Shown: positions 16,609 to 25,865, numbered from the stretch's first letter. The stretch is DNA of 64,000 nucleotides from Paenibacillus xylanexedens (GCF_007680605.1 NZ_VEIO01000005.1:62001-126000), one strand, 5' to 3'. Notes: generated by a model from the sequence alone, not told the origin. Numbers and translations: made by a program.

Positions 16609-18324
16609 CTATATAAGCGGTCCATGCTCATACTCGTAGGCATAGAGGGCGAGTTCCATCGCAACCCGTTTCTCGGGTAGAAGGTAGTCTTTTCCCAAAA
16701 GGGATTCAATTTTGTCCAAACGATGGTACAACGTTTGTCTGACGATAAACAGCGCACTCGCCGTCTCTTGTTTGGAGCAGCAAAGCGAAAGGTAGTGTTT
16801 GAGTGTGAGGAGCAGCTGACCACCCTTCTCTGAATCATACCGAATCAGTGGCCCAAGGTATTCTGTAATAAAATCATTCAGGTTACCGCTCTGTTTCATA
16901 CTGGCGATGATGCGGTAACAGTGCAGGTTGCTGTAGAAGGGCTGCTCCATTACTCCGATATCTTTCTGGATACGCAGCGTCTCCTTAGCCGATTCAAGAC
17001 TTTCTCGCAGGCGTGGGTATTCGGAATAGTTCTGACCGATACCATACAGACCGGAGAAGAGCTGGTGAGTTTGCTCTTGCTCATGCTGTCGAAGCTGCTG
17101 AATGCAGGACCAAAGATTAGGTTTACGCAGCGTTTCGGCCTGCGGGTCAATGACAATGAGAATGATCTGGAGGTTAAGTACCGTGCTGTAGAGGGTGAAG
17201 CCTTCACGGACAAATACGGAGCGGGCAACGATATTACGCTGAATTAGTATCTTTTGCAGTCTGAGACTGTCGTGTTGCGTAGGACTGCTGTCGAATAAAA
17301 CAACTGCGGCCTGTCCTGTGCAGAGAGCCGGATTTACGGATGCAAGATATTCATGAATTTCTTTGGCGGAGTGATGTCCGTTTAACCAGTCAATGACCCA
17401 CATATCTTCTTTATACCGCCGTTTTTCCTCCATGTACTGGGTACGCATCCAATCCTGGGCTATGGCAGCGGCACATCGCTCCAGCGCATGAAAAACGTAC
17501 TCGTCGGATGGGTACGGCAGAGCTGGAGCGGGAGGTTCAGGGTCGGTGTGTTTCTGAGGGAAAAGGATAAGATCAGCAAAGGTATACTCCAGTGCCTGGA
17601 CAGGGATGCTGATTGGATTCATGGTGAGCCGACCTGAAAAAGGGTCTGATACCTCTACAGTTGAAGGGTTCACTGTATAACGGTCAAGGGTAGCGTGATC
17701 CATCGATTCACGCTGATCCCACCACTGCTGTCTCCGCTTCTCCAGTTGCTCACGTGGGACATGAGGAATGGCCGTCGCTTCACCTTCCAGCGGATATAAG
17801 GCGACAGCATACCCGGTATTGCGTGACAGCAGACGCAGTAGCGGCTGAACGCCATCCCCATTCAAAAGCAGCTGATGAAAGGAGGTGGTGAGCTGATCCA
17901 GTTCCGCGACCATACGCTGATGGCTGCGAATCAGGGCAAAATGCAAATCCTGTGTAATATCGATATACCGGACTTGTTCATGAAACCAGATTAGCGGGAA
18001 ATCCGCTGACGCGGCTATTTGTTTCATCACCTCAAGCTGTGATCGTGTATGTTCCCCGAGTTCAATGCATAACCCTGCGGCGCCGCAGGCAATCAATTGT
18101 TGCAGAAAAGACAGACCATGCGTCTTGCCTTCGGGCCAGCCGATCCCTGTCGTCAGTACCAGTTCTCCGCCGCTCAGCAAGCCCCCAATCTCAGGAACCT
18201 CCATAATATGTACCCAGCGTACATAACGCTCCAACGCACGCTGACTGGCAAGGTACTCGGCTTTGCGAAACACTGGACGTTTCAGCATGTCTCTAATTTG
18301 GATATGAAGCGTGGTCTCCCCCAC
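16609..18324 (-). CDS. PucR-family transcriptional regulator, probable controller of the pyrimidine locus
   Basis: 571 residues from GTG 18324 (AAAGGGCGG upstream); an ATG 7 codons earlier has no clear ribosome binding site. The N-terminal PucR domain (about 5-130, with LVLTTGIGW and ACGAAGLCIELG) is followed by a middle CdaR/GGDEF-like region and a C-terminal PucR helix-turn-helix (TLKHYLSLCCSKQETASALFIVRQTLYHRLDKIESLLG). Family members activate purine, allantoin or amino-acid degradation genes when the substrate binds. It converges on the catabolic operon, which makes it the likely local regulator. Effector and sites are inferred, not seen. Confidence 0.87.
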   Translation of the reverse strand: MGETTLHIQIRDMLKRPVFRKAEYLASQRALERYVRWVHIMEVPEIGGLLSGGELVLTTGIGWPEGKTHGLSFLQQLIACGAAGLCIELGEHTRSQLEVMKQIAASADFPLIWFHEQVRYIDITQDLHFALIRSHQRMVAELDQLTTSFHQLLLNGDGVQPLLRLLSRNTGYAVALYPLEGEATAIPHVPREQLEKRRQQWWDQRESMDHATLDRYTVNPSTVEVSDPFSGRLTMNPISIPVQALEYTFADLILFPQKHTDPEPPAPALPYPSDEYVFHALERCAAAIAQDWMRTQYMEEKRRYKEDMWVIDWLNGHHSAKEIHEYLASVNPALCTGQAAVVLFDSSPTQHDSLRLQKILIQRNIVARSVFVREGFTLYSTVLNLQIILIVIDPQAETLRKPNLWSCIQQLRQHEQEQTHQLFSGLYGIGQNYSEYPRLRESLESAKETLRIQKDIGVMEQPFYSNLHCYRIIASMKQSGNLNDFITEYLGPLIRYDSEKGGQLLLTLKHYLSLCCSKQETASALFIVRQTLYHRLDKIESLLGKDYLLPEKRVAMELALYAYEYEHGPLI

Positions 18325-18557
18325 ACGATCACCGCCCTTTCCCATGACTCATCTGTAGATTTGATACAAAGGATGCTGGATTCAGGGTGTTTGCTTACTG
18401 GATTTTTAAGGATAAGTATACGTGCTTTTAAATGAGATGAGATTAAACCTGACGTTCATTTGGTCTAGATGACAAAAATAGTTGGCCTTTTTGTTTTGTG
18501 TCTAAAATGAGCATCAGATATATGTTCGACTTTTTACCATCGACACGATAAAAAAAT

Positions 18558-18608
18558 GCCCTTGGTCAGGCACGGGAACCATTACAGATTCCAGTACCCG
18601 TCAAGGGC
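18558..18608. terminator. Bidirectional intrinsic terminator between the RND exporter and the PucR regulator region
   Basis: GCCCTTG (18558-18564) pairs with CAAGGGC (18602-18608) around a 37-base loop that has further internal pairing (GGGAACC...). The stem is flanked by A7 on the left and T7 on the right, so it can act in both directions. Its main user should be the RND gene ending at 18661 on the minus strand. Confidence 0.75.
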
Positions 18609-18660
18609 TAATTTTTTTCTCACCGTCACATCTGAATTGTGGTGATAACGATAGACTGAC

Positions 18661-21600
18661 TTAATCGACGATTTTTTTCTTTTTGAATTTCATCAGGAAC
18701 TCATACACGATGGGCACGATGACCAGCGTAAGCAGTGTAGAACTGATCAGACCACCAATCACGGTAATTCCGAGTCCTTTCGAGATGATACCTGCACTTT
18801 CTTCGAGACCTGTTACCAGTGGCAACAGGGCACCAATCGTTGCCAGAGCGGTCATCAGGATTGGACGCAGACGTGTAGCTCCGGCTTCCAGCAACGCTTC
18901 ACGTGTCGTGAGTCCTTCATTTTCCTTATGAATAACACGGTCAATCAAGACAATGGCGTTGGTAACAACGATACCGATCAACATCAGTGCACCCATCATT
19001 GCGGATACGTCGAGTGTACCCCCTGCGATGAACAAACCAACCATGATCCCGATCACGGTGAATGGCAGGGAGAACAGGATTGCAAATGGTGCAAGTCCGC
19101 CGCCAAACGTCACGACGAGCACGAAGTATACAATCGCAATGGCTGCCAGCATCGCCAGACCGAGCTGCGTAAAGGTGTCATTAATCTGTTCGGTTGTACC
19201 GCCGAATTTCACTTCAACCCCATCCGGCAAGTCCAGCTTGTCGATGTTTGCTTTCAGGTTCTGCGAAGCTTTGGTCACATCGGATGCCAGAATGTTCGCT
19301 GTCACCTGTACAACCACTTTGCCATCAATACGCATAATGGAGTTTGGTGAAGTGCCTTCTTCCACTTTGGCTACATCCTTGATTGGAACCTGGATGCCCA
19401 GCGGTGAAGTGACCGTTTCATTTTCAATATCCTTGATGCTGCTGAACGTTTTGTTATTCGTTTCTACATAGACTTTGTACGTTTTATTGTCGATATCCAC
19501 TTCCGTAAGTACCGGACGTTCACGTACAGGGCTCAGTGCCATTGCCAGTTGACCCGCCGTAAGGCCGAGTTTGCTCAGCTTCTCCTGGTCGGCAACGAGT
19601 GTGTACTGACCGTAGGTATCGGAGATCGTGGTATCTGCTTTTTCAAAAGAGTCCTTCTCGGCCTGAACCAGTTTCAGGACTTCTTCAGCTACAGGTTTCA
19701 ACTGCTCCACACTATCCCCGTAGATGGACAGGCTCAAGTTGCTGCCGCCAAATCCGCCGGACATGTCGAGTTCACTCCATGTGCCTTTGGTCACTTCTTT
19801 TTGCAAACCTTCAACCAGCTGTTTTTTCACATCAGTAAAGTCTTTGGTGTCTTTATTGTATTGAATGTAGAAGAGTGCAGAGTTTCCACCGCCTCCACCC
19901 ATGCTAGCGAGCGGGTTACCGCCGCCGATGGAATATTGCATTTTCTCCAAACCTGGCTGTTTCAGTAACCATTTCTCAGCAACGAGGGCTTCTTTTTCTA
20001 CATCTTCACGAAGTGAGCCCGTTTCCGGACTATATGTGATCGTAGCAAATTTATCCTTTTGCTCTGGCAGGAAACTTGTGCCAATGAATGGGTACAGGAA
20101 CAAGCTGCCGACCAATAATAGAATAGCAATGACAACGGTAATGATTTTGTGAGAAAGCGTCCAGTTCAACAGGCGTTTGTAGCTTTCAGCCAGTTTACCT
20201 GGTTTTTCTTCATGGTTTTGTTTGTTCTTAATTCCTTTACGGAACAAGCTGTGTGCCAGCATCGGTACAATCGTGATTGCAACCAGTAGGGATGCGAGCA
20301 GGGCGAATACCATCGTCAAGGCAAATGGCATGAACAGCTCTCCGACCATACCGCTAACGAGTGCGAGTGGCAAGAAGACCGCAATCGTAACAATGGTGGA
20401 GGAGAGGATTGGGATGAACATCTCGCGAGTCGCCTCACGAACCAAATCCCGGCCTTTCAGCTTCTCGTTTTTAAGTGTCAGCCTGCGGTAGATGTTCTCG
20501 ATAACAACGATGGAGTCGTCGACAACCCGGCCGATCGCCACCGTCATTGCTCCGAGTGTCATCATGTTCAAGGTAATATCCATCAGATTGAGCGCCGTCA
20601 ACGCCATGAGCAAGGAGAGCGGAATCGAGATAATGGAGATAATCGTTGAACGGATGTTACGCAGGAAGATCAGGATAATCAGAATCGCGAACAGGGCACC
20701 AAATACAGCTTTGCCCAGCATCGTGTTGACGGAATCCTGGATAGGCTGACCTTGGTCAAGCAGGATCGTCAGCTCTGCATTTTTAAATTGTTTTTGCAAT
20801 TCTTCGGCTTTGCTTTTGACGGCCTTAACCACGTCCACCGTATTGGCATCGTTGGATTTCACTACGGAAATACCGATAGATTCCTTGCCGTTCGTGCGGG
20901 AAATGGACTCGGCTTGACCGATGACTTCAATCTTGGCGATATCGCTTAGTTTCACGGTAGGGATCCCAGCCGCATTTGCGGCACCAGCGGTTCCTGATGG
21001 GTTCGCTGCGGCAGCGTTGCCGCTACTCGTTTGCCCTGCCGCGGGATTGGAACCTTGCGCAGCACCAGATGCATCTTGTCCAGCTTGAGCCGATGGATCA
21101 GCGGTTTGACCATTGGCTTGAGCGGCTTGAGCACTGCCGCCTGGGGAAGCCCCTGGCGCACCGGCACCCTGTTCTGCAGCCGATCTAGCACCTTGGCCTG
21201 CAGAAGCACCAGCGCCTTGGTTTGCACCAGAACCAGCTCCGCTTGGTACAACTGGAATCGCCAGATTTTTCAGATCATCGAGTCCGATGATGTTGCCGTC
21301 CACAACAACGGCTTTCTGGGATTTATCCAGTTCGAATAGGCCAAGCGGTACACGAATGGATGAACCTTTAACGATTCCGTTCACCGTATCCTCGCTTAGA
21401 CCGAGTTCGGCCATTTTGGCTTGATCAAACGTTAATTGCACTTCTTTGACGTACTGACCGGACACTTGAACCTGAGCTACACCGTCAATATCTTCAAGTG
21501 CAGGTTTGATATCTGATTCTACGAGTCGTGTCAGTTCTTCCAAATCCCCGCCGTCCTTGTCGGACAAACTGAGGGATACAACCGGGAACGAGTTAATGCT

Positions 21601-21990
21601 GAATTTGGAGATGGTTGGTTTCTGCACACTGTCCGGCAATTGCACTTCGTTCAGTGCTTCACGAACCGTAGCTGTTGCGTTCGTCAGGTCGGTTCCATAG
21701 TCGAATTCCAGTGTGATGGAAGCCGCATTCTCCATGGAAGTGGAGGTCACGGTCTTCACACCCTCAATGTTGCGCAGCTTCTGTTCCAGCGGCTTCGTGA
21801 CATCTTCAACAATACCTTCTGGAGCGGCGCCCGGATCGATCGCCGTAACATTCAGAAACGGTACATTGATGTTCGGAATAGTCTCCTGTTTCATCGTCAT
21901 TCCGCTGTACAAGCCCGCGAATGAGATGATGATGGTCAGAATCCAGATGGCAAACTTGTTGTTCAGTGAAAAGTTAATGATCCCTTTCAT
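18661..21990 (-). CDS. RND-family efflux transporter (SwrC/YerP-like) with a low-complexity insert
   Basis: 1109 residues, proton-driven membrane exporter with about 12 helices: one near residue 12, one block at about 430-620 and one at about 950-1100. The AcrB-type proton-relay motif GRVVDDSIVVIENI is near 490. B. subtilis YerP/SwrC exports surfactin-like lipopeptides and drugs, a plausible role here. Residues about 249-340 are an insert almost entirely of Ala, Gly, Gln, Ser, Asn and Pro, placed between IPVVPSG and GIPTVKLSDIA in the first external loop domain. GAGAGGAG lies upstream of ATG 21990. The TetR gene is directly upstream and in the same direction, as in yerO-yerP. Confidence 0.92.
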   Translation of the reverse strand: MKGIINFSLNNKFAIWILTIIISFAGLYSGMTMKQETIPNINVPFLNVTAIDPGAAPEGIVEDVTKPLEQKLRNIEGVKTVTSTSMENAASITLEFDYGTDLTNATATVREALNEVQLPDSVQKPTISKFSINSFPVVSLSLSDKDGGDLEELTRLVESDIKPALEDIDGVAQVQVSGQYVKEVQLTFDQAKMAELGLSEDTVNGIVKGSSIRVPLGLFELDKSQKAVVVDGNIIGLDDLKNLAIPVVPSGAGSGANQGAGASAGQGARSAAEQGAGAPGASPGGSAQAAQANGQTADPSAQAGQDASGAAQGSNPAAGQTSSGNAAAANPSGTAGAANAAGIPTVKLSDIAKIEVIGQAESISRTNGKESIGISVVKSNDANTVDVVKAVKSKAEELQKQFKNAELTILLDQGQPIQDSVNTMLGKAVFGALFAILIILIFLRNIRSTIISIISIPLSLLMALTALNLMDITLNMMTLGAMTVAIGRVVDDSIVVIENIYRRLTLKNEKLKGRDLVREATREMFIPILSSTIVTIAVFLPLALVSGMVGELFMPFALTMVFALLASLLVAITIVPMLAHSLFRKGIKNKQNHEEKPGKLAESYKRLLNWTLSHKIITVVIAILLLVGSLFLYPFIGTSFLPEQKDKFATITYSPETGSLREDVEKEALVAEKWLLKQPGLEKMQYSIGGGNPLASMGGGGGNSALFYIQYNKDTKDFTDVKKQLVEGLQKEVTKGTWSELDMSGGFGGSNLSLSIYGDSVEQLKPVAEEVLKLVQAEKDSFEKADTTISDTYGQYTLVADQEKLSKLGLTAGQLAMALSPVRERPVLTEVDIDNKTYKVYVETNNKTFSSIKDIENETVTSPLGIQVPIKDVAKVEEGTSPNSIMRIDGKVVVQVTANILASDVTKASQNLKANIDKLDLPDGVEVKFGGTTEQINDTFTQLGLAMLAAIAIVYFVLVVTFGGGLAPFAILFSLPFTVIGIMVGLFIAGGTLDVSAMMGALMLIGIVVTNAIVLIDRVIHKENEGLTTREALLEAGATRLRPILMTALATIGALLPLVTGLEESAGIISKGLGITVIGGLISSTLLTLVIVPIVYEFLMKFKKKKIVD

Positions 21991-22023
21991 ACCTTGGTTT
22001 CTTCTCCTCTCTGTTGCTCCTGT

Positions 22024-22971
22024 TTATGTGTGTGACGAGTCAGCTTGGATAAACCGGTTATACATGGTATCCATAATGTGCTGAAGCTCGGAGTGCATCG
22101 GTTCAAGGATAGTTATCCCTTCGAGGTTGCGCATCATACCTAGGATGATGGCGCGTCTTGGGGAAAATTCCATAATCTCTTGCCTCAGTATGCCAATGGT
22201 CTCTAGCACATCATTTTTGGATTGACCAGCGGGCAGTTCGCTTGAAGCGATATCCTGCATCTGTTTTAAAATATGGGCGGGATGCCGCATCATGGCTGCA
22301 TCCGGCTGGGGCTCGGCAATCCAGGCCGGCCACTGGTCCAGCGGAATCAGAGGTTCGGGCCGATGCTGGAGGCAGCCCTGTGCTGCATAATCCATCATTT
22401 GCAAAAGATGCGTAGCCATCTTATTGACCGTAAGGGATGGCATTTCGGTAAACCAGATTTTGACGTACGACAGGAAAAGCCCGTGTGTCAGCAAAATCAG
22501 ATCAATCGTATAAGGTTCAATCTCGGGGCCGTATAGATCCTCCAGTTTACTTTTGAACCAATGCAACGTACGAATCTCAATATCTCTTTGCTGAGGGGTG
22601 CAGTGCTCCTTGCGCTGTTGTTCATCATCCATCATCATGCTGCGTAGCTGGACGCGTAAAAATTCCTTCAATTCGGCAACGTGGGTCAACAGCACCTCAA
22701 TCTGTTTATGTAGCCGCTCTCTGGAGGTCAGACTGCTTTCATGTTCAATCTGGGACATCTCGTCCATAAGAATGTACACGCAGTACTCCAGCGTACTGGC
22801 TTCCAGTTCCTCTTTGGATTTGAACATCAGATATAAGCTGCCTTTGGACATCCCGCATAATTCGGCAATCTCCTGCATGGAGGTTGCGGCGCTACCCTTG
22901 GCCGAAAACAGCTTGAGCGCTGTGGTGATGACCAGTTTTCTTTTTTCATTCATCCCATGGATCGGATTCAT
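22024..22971 (-). CDS. TetR-family regulator of the RND exporter (YerO-like)
   Basis: About 315 residues, long for TetR. The N-terminal helix-turn-helix LVITTALKLFSAKGSAATSMQEIAELCGMSKGSLYLMFKSKEEL is textbook TetR. The rest is an all-helical ligand-binding domain with a long C-terminal extension. GAGGTG sits about 12 bases before ATG 22971; GTG 22986 overlaps it and ATG 22953 is also possible. It is only 33 bases upstream of the RND gene, so the two are probably one transcript that TetR represses until a toxic compound binds. Effector unknown. Confidence 0.85.
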   Translation of the reverse strand: MNPIHGMNEKRKLVITTALKLFSAKGSAATSMQEIAELCGMSKGSLYLMFKSKEELEASTLEYCVYILMDEMSQIEHESSLTSRERLHKQIEVLLTHVAELKEFLRVQLRSMMMDDEQQRKEHCTPQQRDIEIRTLHWFKSKLEDLYGPEIEPYTIDLILLTHGLFLSYVKIWFTEMPSLTVNKMATHLLQMMDYAAQGCLQHRPEPLIPLDQWPAWIAEPQPDAAMMRHPAHILKQMQDIASSELPAGQSKNDVLETIGILRQEIMEFSPRRAIILGMMRNLEGITILEPMHSELQHIMDTMYNRFIQADSSHT

Positions 22972-23475
22972 TAAGGGTATGTTCACCTCGCTGGGAACTC
23001 TTGAGTTCTTGAATTGACTTTGTGGTCAAACTAAGTATAAACGATGTGAATGAGGGATTACAAATGTGCACGGTGTAGGGGGGAAAAGAACCAAAAAGTG
23101 GACAGAGAAAAGAACCGATAGAAGAACTCTGAATGAATTGAAATAAGAAATCGAGAGAACTCGAGAGAACTAGAGAAGAACTGAGAAATACAGTACCTTA
23201 ATACAAGCTGTAAAGTTATGTTGCACTTTTGGGAGAGGGAATGGAAGACTACTGCATAAAGGGCTCGTCAAAAACACATCAAGGACGCTTAAATCACGCT
23301 TTAAGAACGCATCAAGTATGTAGGCTTGGCCGCACGGTTGATCATCTTGCTACCCCAAACTCATTAAATCTCGTGCCAGGAGATGCGTACGGTGCAAACA
23401 CAACGAAAACACAACGAAAACACATCAATGCATCAAGAAGGCTTCAAGGACGACTCGAGAATATATCGAAAATTG

Positions 23476-23670
23476 CTAACGATCACACCGGAGCTTATTT
23501 GAGCAATATACATCCTTTTAAAATTCTAACGATCACCAGAAACCTTATTTTGCAGAAAACACAAGCCACACGTCCATTTTCGCATCAAAATCTTGAAATA
23601 AGCTCTCCTGTGATCGTTAGAGATATAAAACCTGTAATATAGCCCAAATAGCGCTACTGGTGATCGTTAG
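23476..23670. repeat. 195-bp dyad element, copy A: four 25-bp units in ++-- orientation
   Basis: Four copies of CTAACGATCA start each unit: plus-strand copies at 23476 and 23526, inverted copies (TGATCGTTAG) at 23611-23620 and 23661-23670. The spacing is 50, 85 and 50 bases. Each unit reads CTAACGATCA, nine variable bases, then YTATTT. Outer and inner units are placed to pair as nested stems. A second element at 39114-39308 has identical geometry. No open reading frame or transposase is linked. Function unknown; a structured RNA, cruciform or protein-binding array are all possible. Confidence 0.85.
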
Positions 23671-23850
23671 AATTAAAATGTATGAACCGTACTACTTCGA
23701 AGAGGAAAAGAGAGAAAAAACGGATGAATATCGAATGAAGGGAACTAGGCCAAGCAAAACAAAAAAACAAGAAAGGGTAAATAAAGTGAAGTAAAGTGAA
23801 GTAAGAAGGAAAGAAAGAAATGGGGCGAAAGCGAAGGAGGGTGCAAACAG

Positions 23851-23960
23851 GAAGAAATGAAAGTAAGCCAATGTAAATCAAAGTAAACCAAAGCAAACCA
23901 AAGTAAACAAAATAAAATAAAAGAAAATAAAAGAAAATCAAAGCAAATCAAATTAAAGAA
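23851..23960 (+). repeat. Degenerate 10-bp tandem array with phased A-tracts
   Basis: About ten consecutive decamers of the form AARNAAAYCA (for example AAGTAAACCA, AAGCAAACCA, AAGAAAATAA). They repeat at 10-bp spacing, close to the helical turn, so the A-tracts are in phase and the DNA is expected to be bent. The array is embedded in a purine-rich strand. Confidence 0.7.
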
Positions 23961-24166
23961 GAAAATAGTGTTCGATAAAAGGAATTAAAAGTAAGAAAGT
24001 AATGAATGAAAATCCAAGCAAAGCATTTCGAGTCTAAACCAAAGGAGCCAGTAAAGAAAAGAGAAAATGAAAGAACAGAGAAGGAAATAAAGGGGTAAAG
24101 TGAAATGAAGTTATGTGAAGAGAAAGAAAGAAAGAGACAGACAGGCAAGCAGATGATGCACTTCAC

Positions 24167-24298
24167 TTATGTACCTCCCGTAAAATCGTACACAGCGATC
24201 ATGATGATTACTCCCAAGAAAAAGAGATAGAAGAGTGCCAGTGCGATCAAAAACGAATAACCGGTATATGCGCCGATACGTACCAACCATTTTTTCAT
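24167..24298 (-). CDS. 43-residue single-helix membrane protein
   Basis: The frame begins MKKWLVRIGAYTG, followed by a strongly hydrophobic stretch of about 22 residues (SFLIALALFYLFFLGVIIMI) and a short tail VYDFTGGT. A perfect AAGGAGAG site precedes ATG 24298. A positive N-terminus and no cleavage signal predict one membrane helix, N-in. I know no family for it. It lies 265 bases past the end of the SMR operon on the same strand, but the terminator at 24489-24511 separates them, so it probably has its own promoter. Confidence 0.65.
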   Translation of the reverse strand: MKKWLVRIGAYTGYSFLIALALFYLFFLGVIIMIAVYDFTGGT

Positions 24299-24488
24299 AA
24301 TAAGCACTCTCCTTCTTTCCAACTGAGCTTAATGACAAGGTCATCTCTTAGATTACATTATATCCCAAATCACCTGCTGTGCTTAAAAAATTCCACCTGA
24401 AATTTGTACCTACATCAACCTACTGCATAAACCTACCTACACGAACCTGCAGATACAAACGTCCTTAAACAATCGTGCCTACAAAAAA

Positions 24489-24511
24489 GACGACTCCCTG
24501 AGTGAAGTCGC
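24489..24511 (-). terminator. Intrinsic terminator of the SMR efflux operon
   Basis: Read on the minus strand, GGCGACT and AGTCGTC pair (one G-T) around a short loop, then T6 follows (A6 at 24483-24488 on plus). It is about 50 bases after the SMR stop codon. Confidence 0.75.
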
Positions 24512-24562
24512 CTTTCTGCCTGAAGTTAATACCGTCCATTATATTGCATGGTAATCAGTACA

Positions 24563-24877
24563 TTACGTAATGATTTTCAATCCTACCGCTGCTACCAAAA
24601 TCATGGCAATGAACAGTAGCCGCTTCGCTTCTTTTCGTTCACCAAACAGAAGCATACCCGTCACCGTACTTCCCACTGTACCAATTCCTGTCCATACCGC
24701 ATAGGCTGTGCCCATAGGGATGGATGTCATAGCGTAAGATAACAGAGAAAAGCTGAATACGAATGATACCAGCATCAGGGCAATGTAAGGCCAACCCTTA
24801 CGCGTAGAAGCCCCGTTAATGCCGATGACTCCGAAAATTTCACAAATTCCTGCGCCTACAATAGCAAGCCAAGCCAT
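24563..24877 (-). CDS. Small multidrug resistance (SMR) efflux subunit 2 (YvdR/YkkD-like)
   Basis: 104 residues with four membrane helices. The SMR hallmarks are AWLAIVGAGICEIFGV with the essential membrane Glu (near 13) and the motif MGTAYAVWTGIGTVG. The protein pairs with the adjacent SMR gene as a heterodimer. The start codon abuts or overlaps the stop codon of the partner. Family members export quaternary cations or guanidinium. With a TetR gene in front, the arrangement matches B. subtilis yvdT-yvdS-yvdR. Confidence 0.9.
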   Translation of the reverse strand: MAWLAIVGAGICEIFGVIGINGASTRKGWPYIALMLVSFVFSFSLLSYAMTSIPMGTAYAVWTGIGTVGSTVTGMLLFGERKEAKRLLFIAMILVAAVGLKIIT

Positions 24878-25233
24878 CAGACGATACCTCCTTTAACTTG
24901 GGGTTTCTGGCTTTCCTGCTGATCGGTGACTAGTTTCAGTCCGATGACACCACATAGCAACAGTCCAATCAATAACATTCTAGCCAAACGGAACGGCTCA
25001 CCGAACAGCAACATTTCGGCCAACACGGTACCAGCTGTGCCGATCCCTGTAAACACGGCGTAGACCGTACCCACAGGCAGTCGTTTAGCCGCAGCAATGA
25101 TCAGGCCGAAACTAATGACAATGGCGAGTCCCGTCAATGCCCATTCCCAAGCATTTGAGGCATGTTTTAGTCCGCTAACCCACACAATTTCAATAATGCC
25201 TCCTACAAAAACATATAACCAGTTGCGGTTCAT
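24877..25233 (-). CDS. Small multidrug resistance (SMR) efflux subunit 1 (YvdS/YkkC-like)
   Basis: 118 residues, four membrane helices plus a hydrophilic tail (TDQQESQKPQVKGG). The membrane Glu lies in VGGIIEIVWVSGLKHA and the SMR motif is PVGTVYAVFTGIGTAG. ATG 25233 has AGAAGGAG upstream; an in-frame TTG at 25242 is too close to that site. It overlaps the TetR stop codon upstream and the second SMR gene downstream. Unequal tails in the two subunits fit a heterodimer with fixed orientation. Confidence 0.9.
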   Translation of the reverse strand: MNRNWLYVFVGGIIEIVWVSGLKHASNAWEWALTGLAIVISFGLIIAAAKRLPVGTVYAVFTGIGTAGTVLAEMLLFGEPFRLARMLLIGLLLCGVIGLKLVTDQQESQKPQVKGGIV

Positions 25234-25238
25234 GATGT

Positions 25239-25853
25239 TCAATCTCCTTCTGGCACGATAAGGCGTGCCTGTTCATTCAAGCTGTGTATACCATTCCAAA
25301 AGACAGGCCAGGAAGCATCCAGCCGTCTCTTGTACCGACGTGAGCTTCCATAGATAATTTCAACAGTAATGCCATCGAGAAAGGTCATAAAAGCAATGGC
25401 GGCCTGCCCGGCAGGAATAGGTGGAACATCCCCCTCGCGATTCGCTCGCTGCAACAGCCGGGATAATGCGCGCTCCATGCCGTCCAAAAATGGATATACC
25501 AGATCCATCACCTGGCTGTACAGATCGGGCGGCGGATAATAACAGTTGCGCAGCATTAACCTGGCAGAGGCGTGATCCTGATACTCCTGCTCGAACCACG
25601 TCAGCATCCCCCGCAGACGTTCCTCCAGTGGCAGGTGAGCGTGGTCGCGGAAATATTCCAAGGTATGTCGCCGTACTTCATCAAATGCATACTCAAGCGT
25701 ATGCATAAACAAGTCTTCTTTACAGCTAAAATGCGCATATATAGAGGGTTTCTTAATCCCGACTTCATCAGCGATCGCTCTTAGCGAAGCTCCTTCATAG
25801 CCGTCCCTGGCAAAATGAAACAGGGCTGCATCCCGGATAGAATAACCAGTCAT
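25239..25853 (-). CDS. TetR-family repressor of the SMR pair (YvdT-like)
   Basis: 204 residues. The helix-turn-helix is RDAALFHFARDGYEGASLRAIADEVGIKKPSIYAHFSCKEDLF, and the rest is a helical ligand domain. GGAAGGTG sits 6 bases before ATG 25853. Its stop codon overlaps the first SMR gene, so repressor and pump are one transcript. A 16-bp perfect palindrome 12 bases upstream of its start is the probable autoregulatory operator. It presumably releases DNA when a cationic drug binds. Confidence 0.88.
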   Translation of the reverse strand: MTGYSIRDAALFHFARDGYEGASLRAIADEVGIKKPSIYAHFSCKEDLFMHTLEYAFDEVRRHTLEYFRDHAHLPLEERLRGMLTWFEQEYQDHASARLMLRNCYYPPPDLYSQVMDLVYPFLDGMERALSRLLQRANREGDVPPIPAGQAAIAFMTFLDGITVEIIYGSSRRYKRRLDASWPVFWNGIHSLNEQARLIVPEGD

Positions 25854-25865
25854 CACATTCACCTT

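Larger units (their letters stand above)
22972..24166. other. 1.2-kb gene-free region with structured repeats and purine-rich strand
   Basis: No convincing gene on either strand. The left part has short tandem repeats (a GAGAGAACT motif near 23150-23185, and ACACAACGAAA twice near 23399-23425). A structured 195-bp repeat lies at 23476-23670. From about 23695 to 24150 the plus strand is strongly T-poor and A/G-rich, with a 10-bp period array at 23851-23960. Apparent long frames on the minus strand here are low-complexity artefacts rich in Phe and Leu. Confidence 0.7.

Noticed and set aside
23229..23642. 137-codon plus-strand frame through the dyad element
   Set aside because: It spans inverted repeats and tandem repeats, and has no motif or good ribosome binding site.
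23654..24166. Hydrophobic minus-strand frames rich in Phe, Leu and Ser
   Set aside because: They are translations of the purine-rich low-complexity strand and not real membrane proteins.
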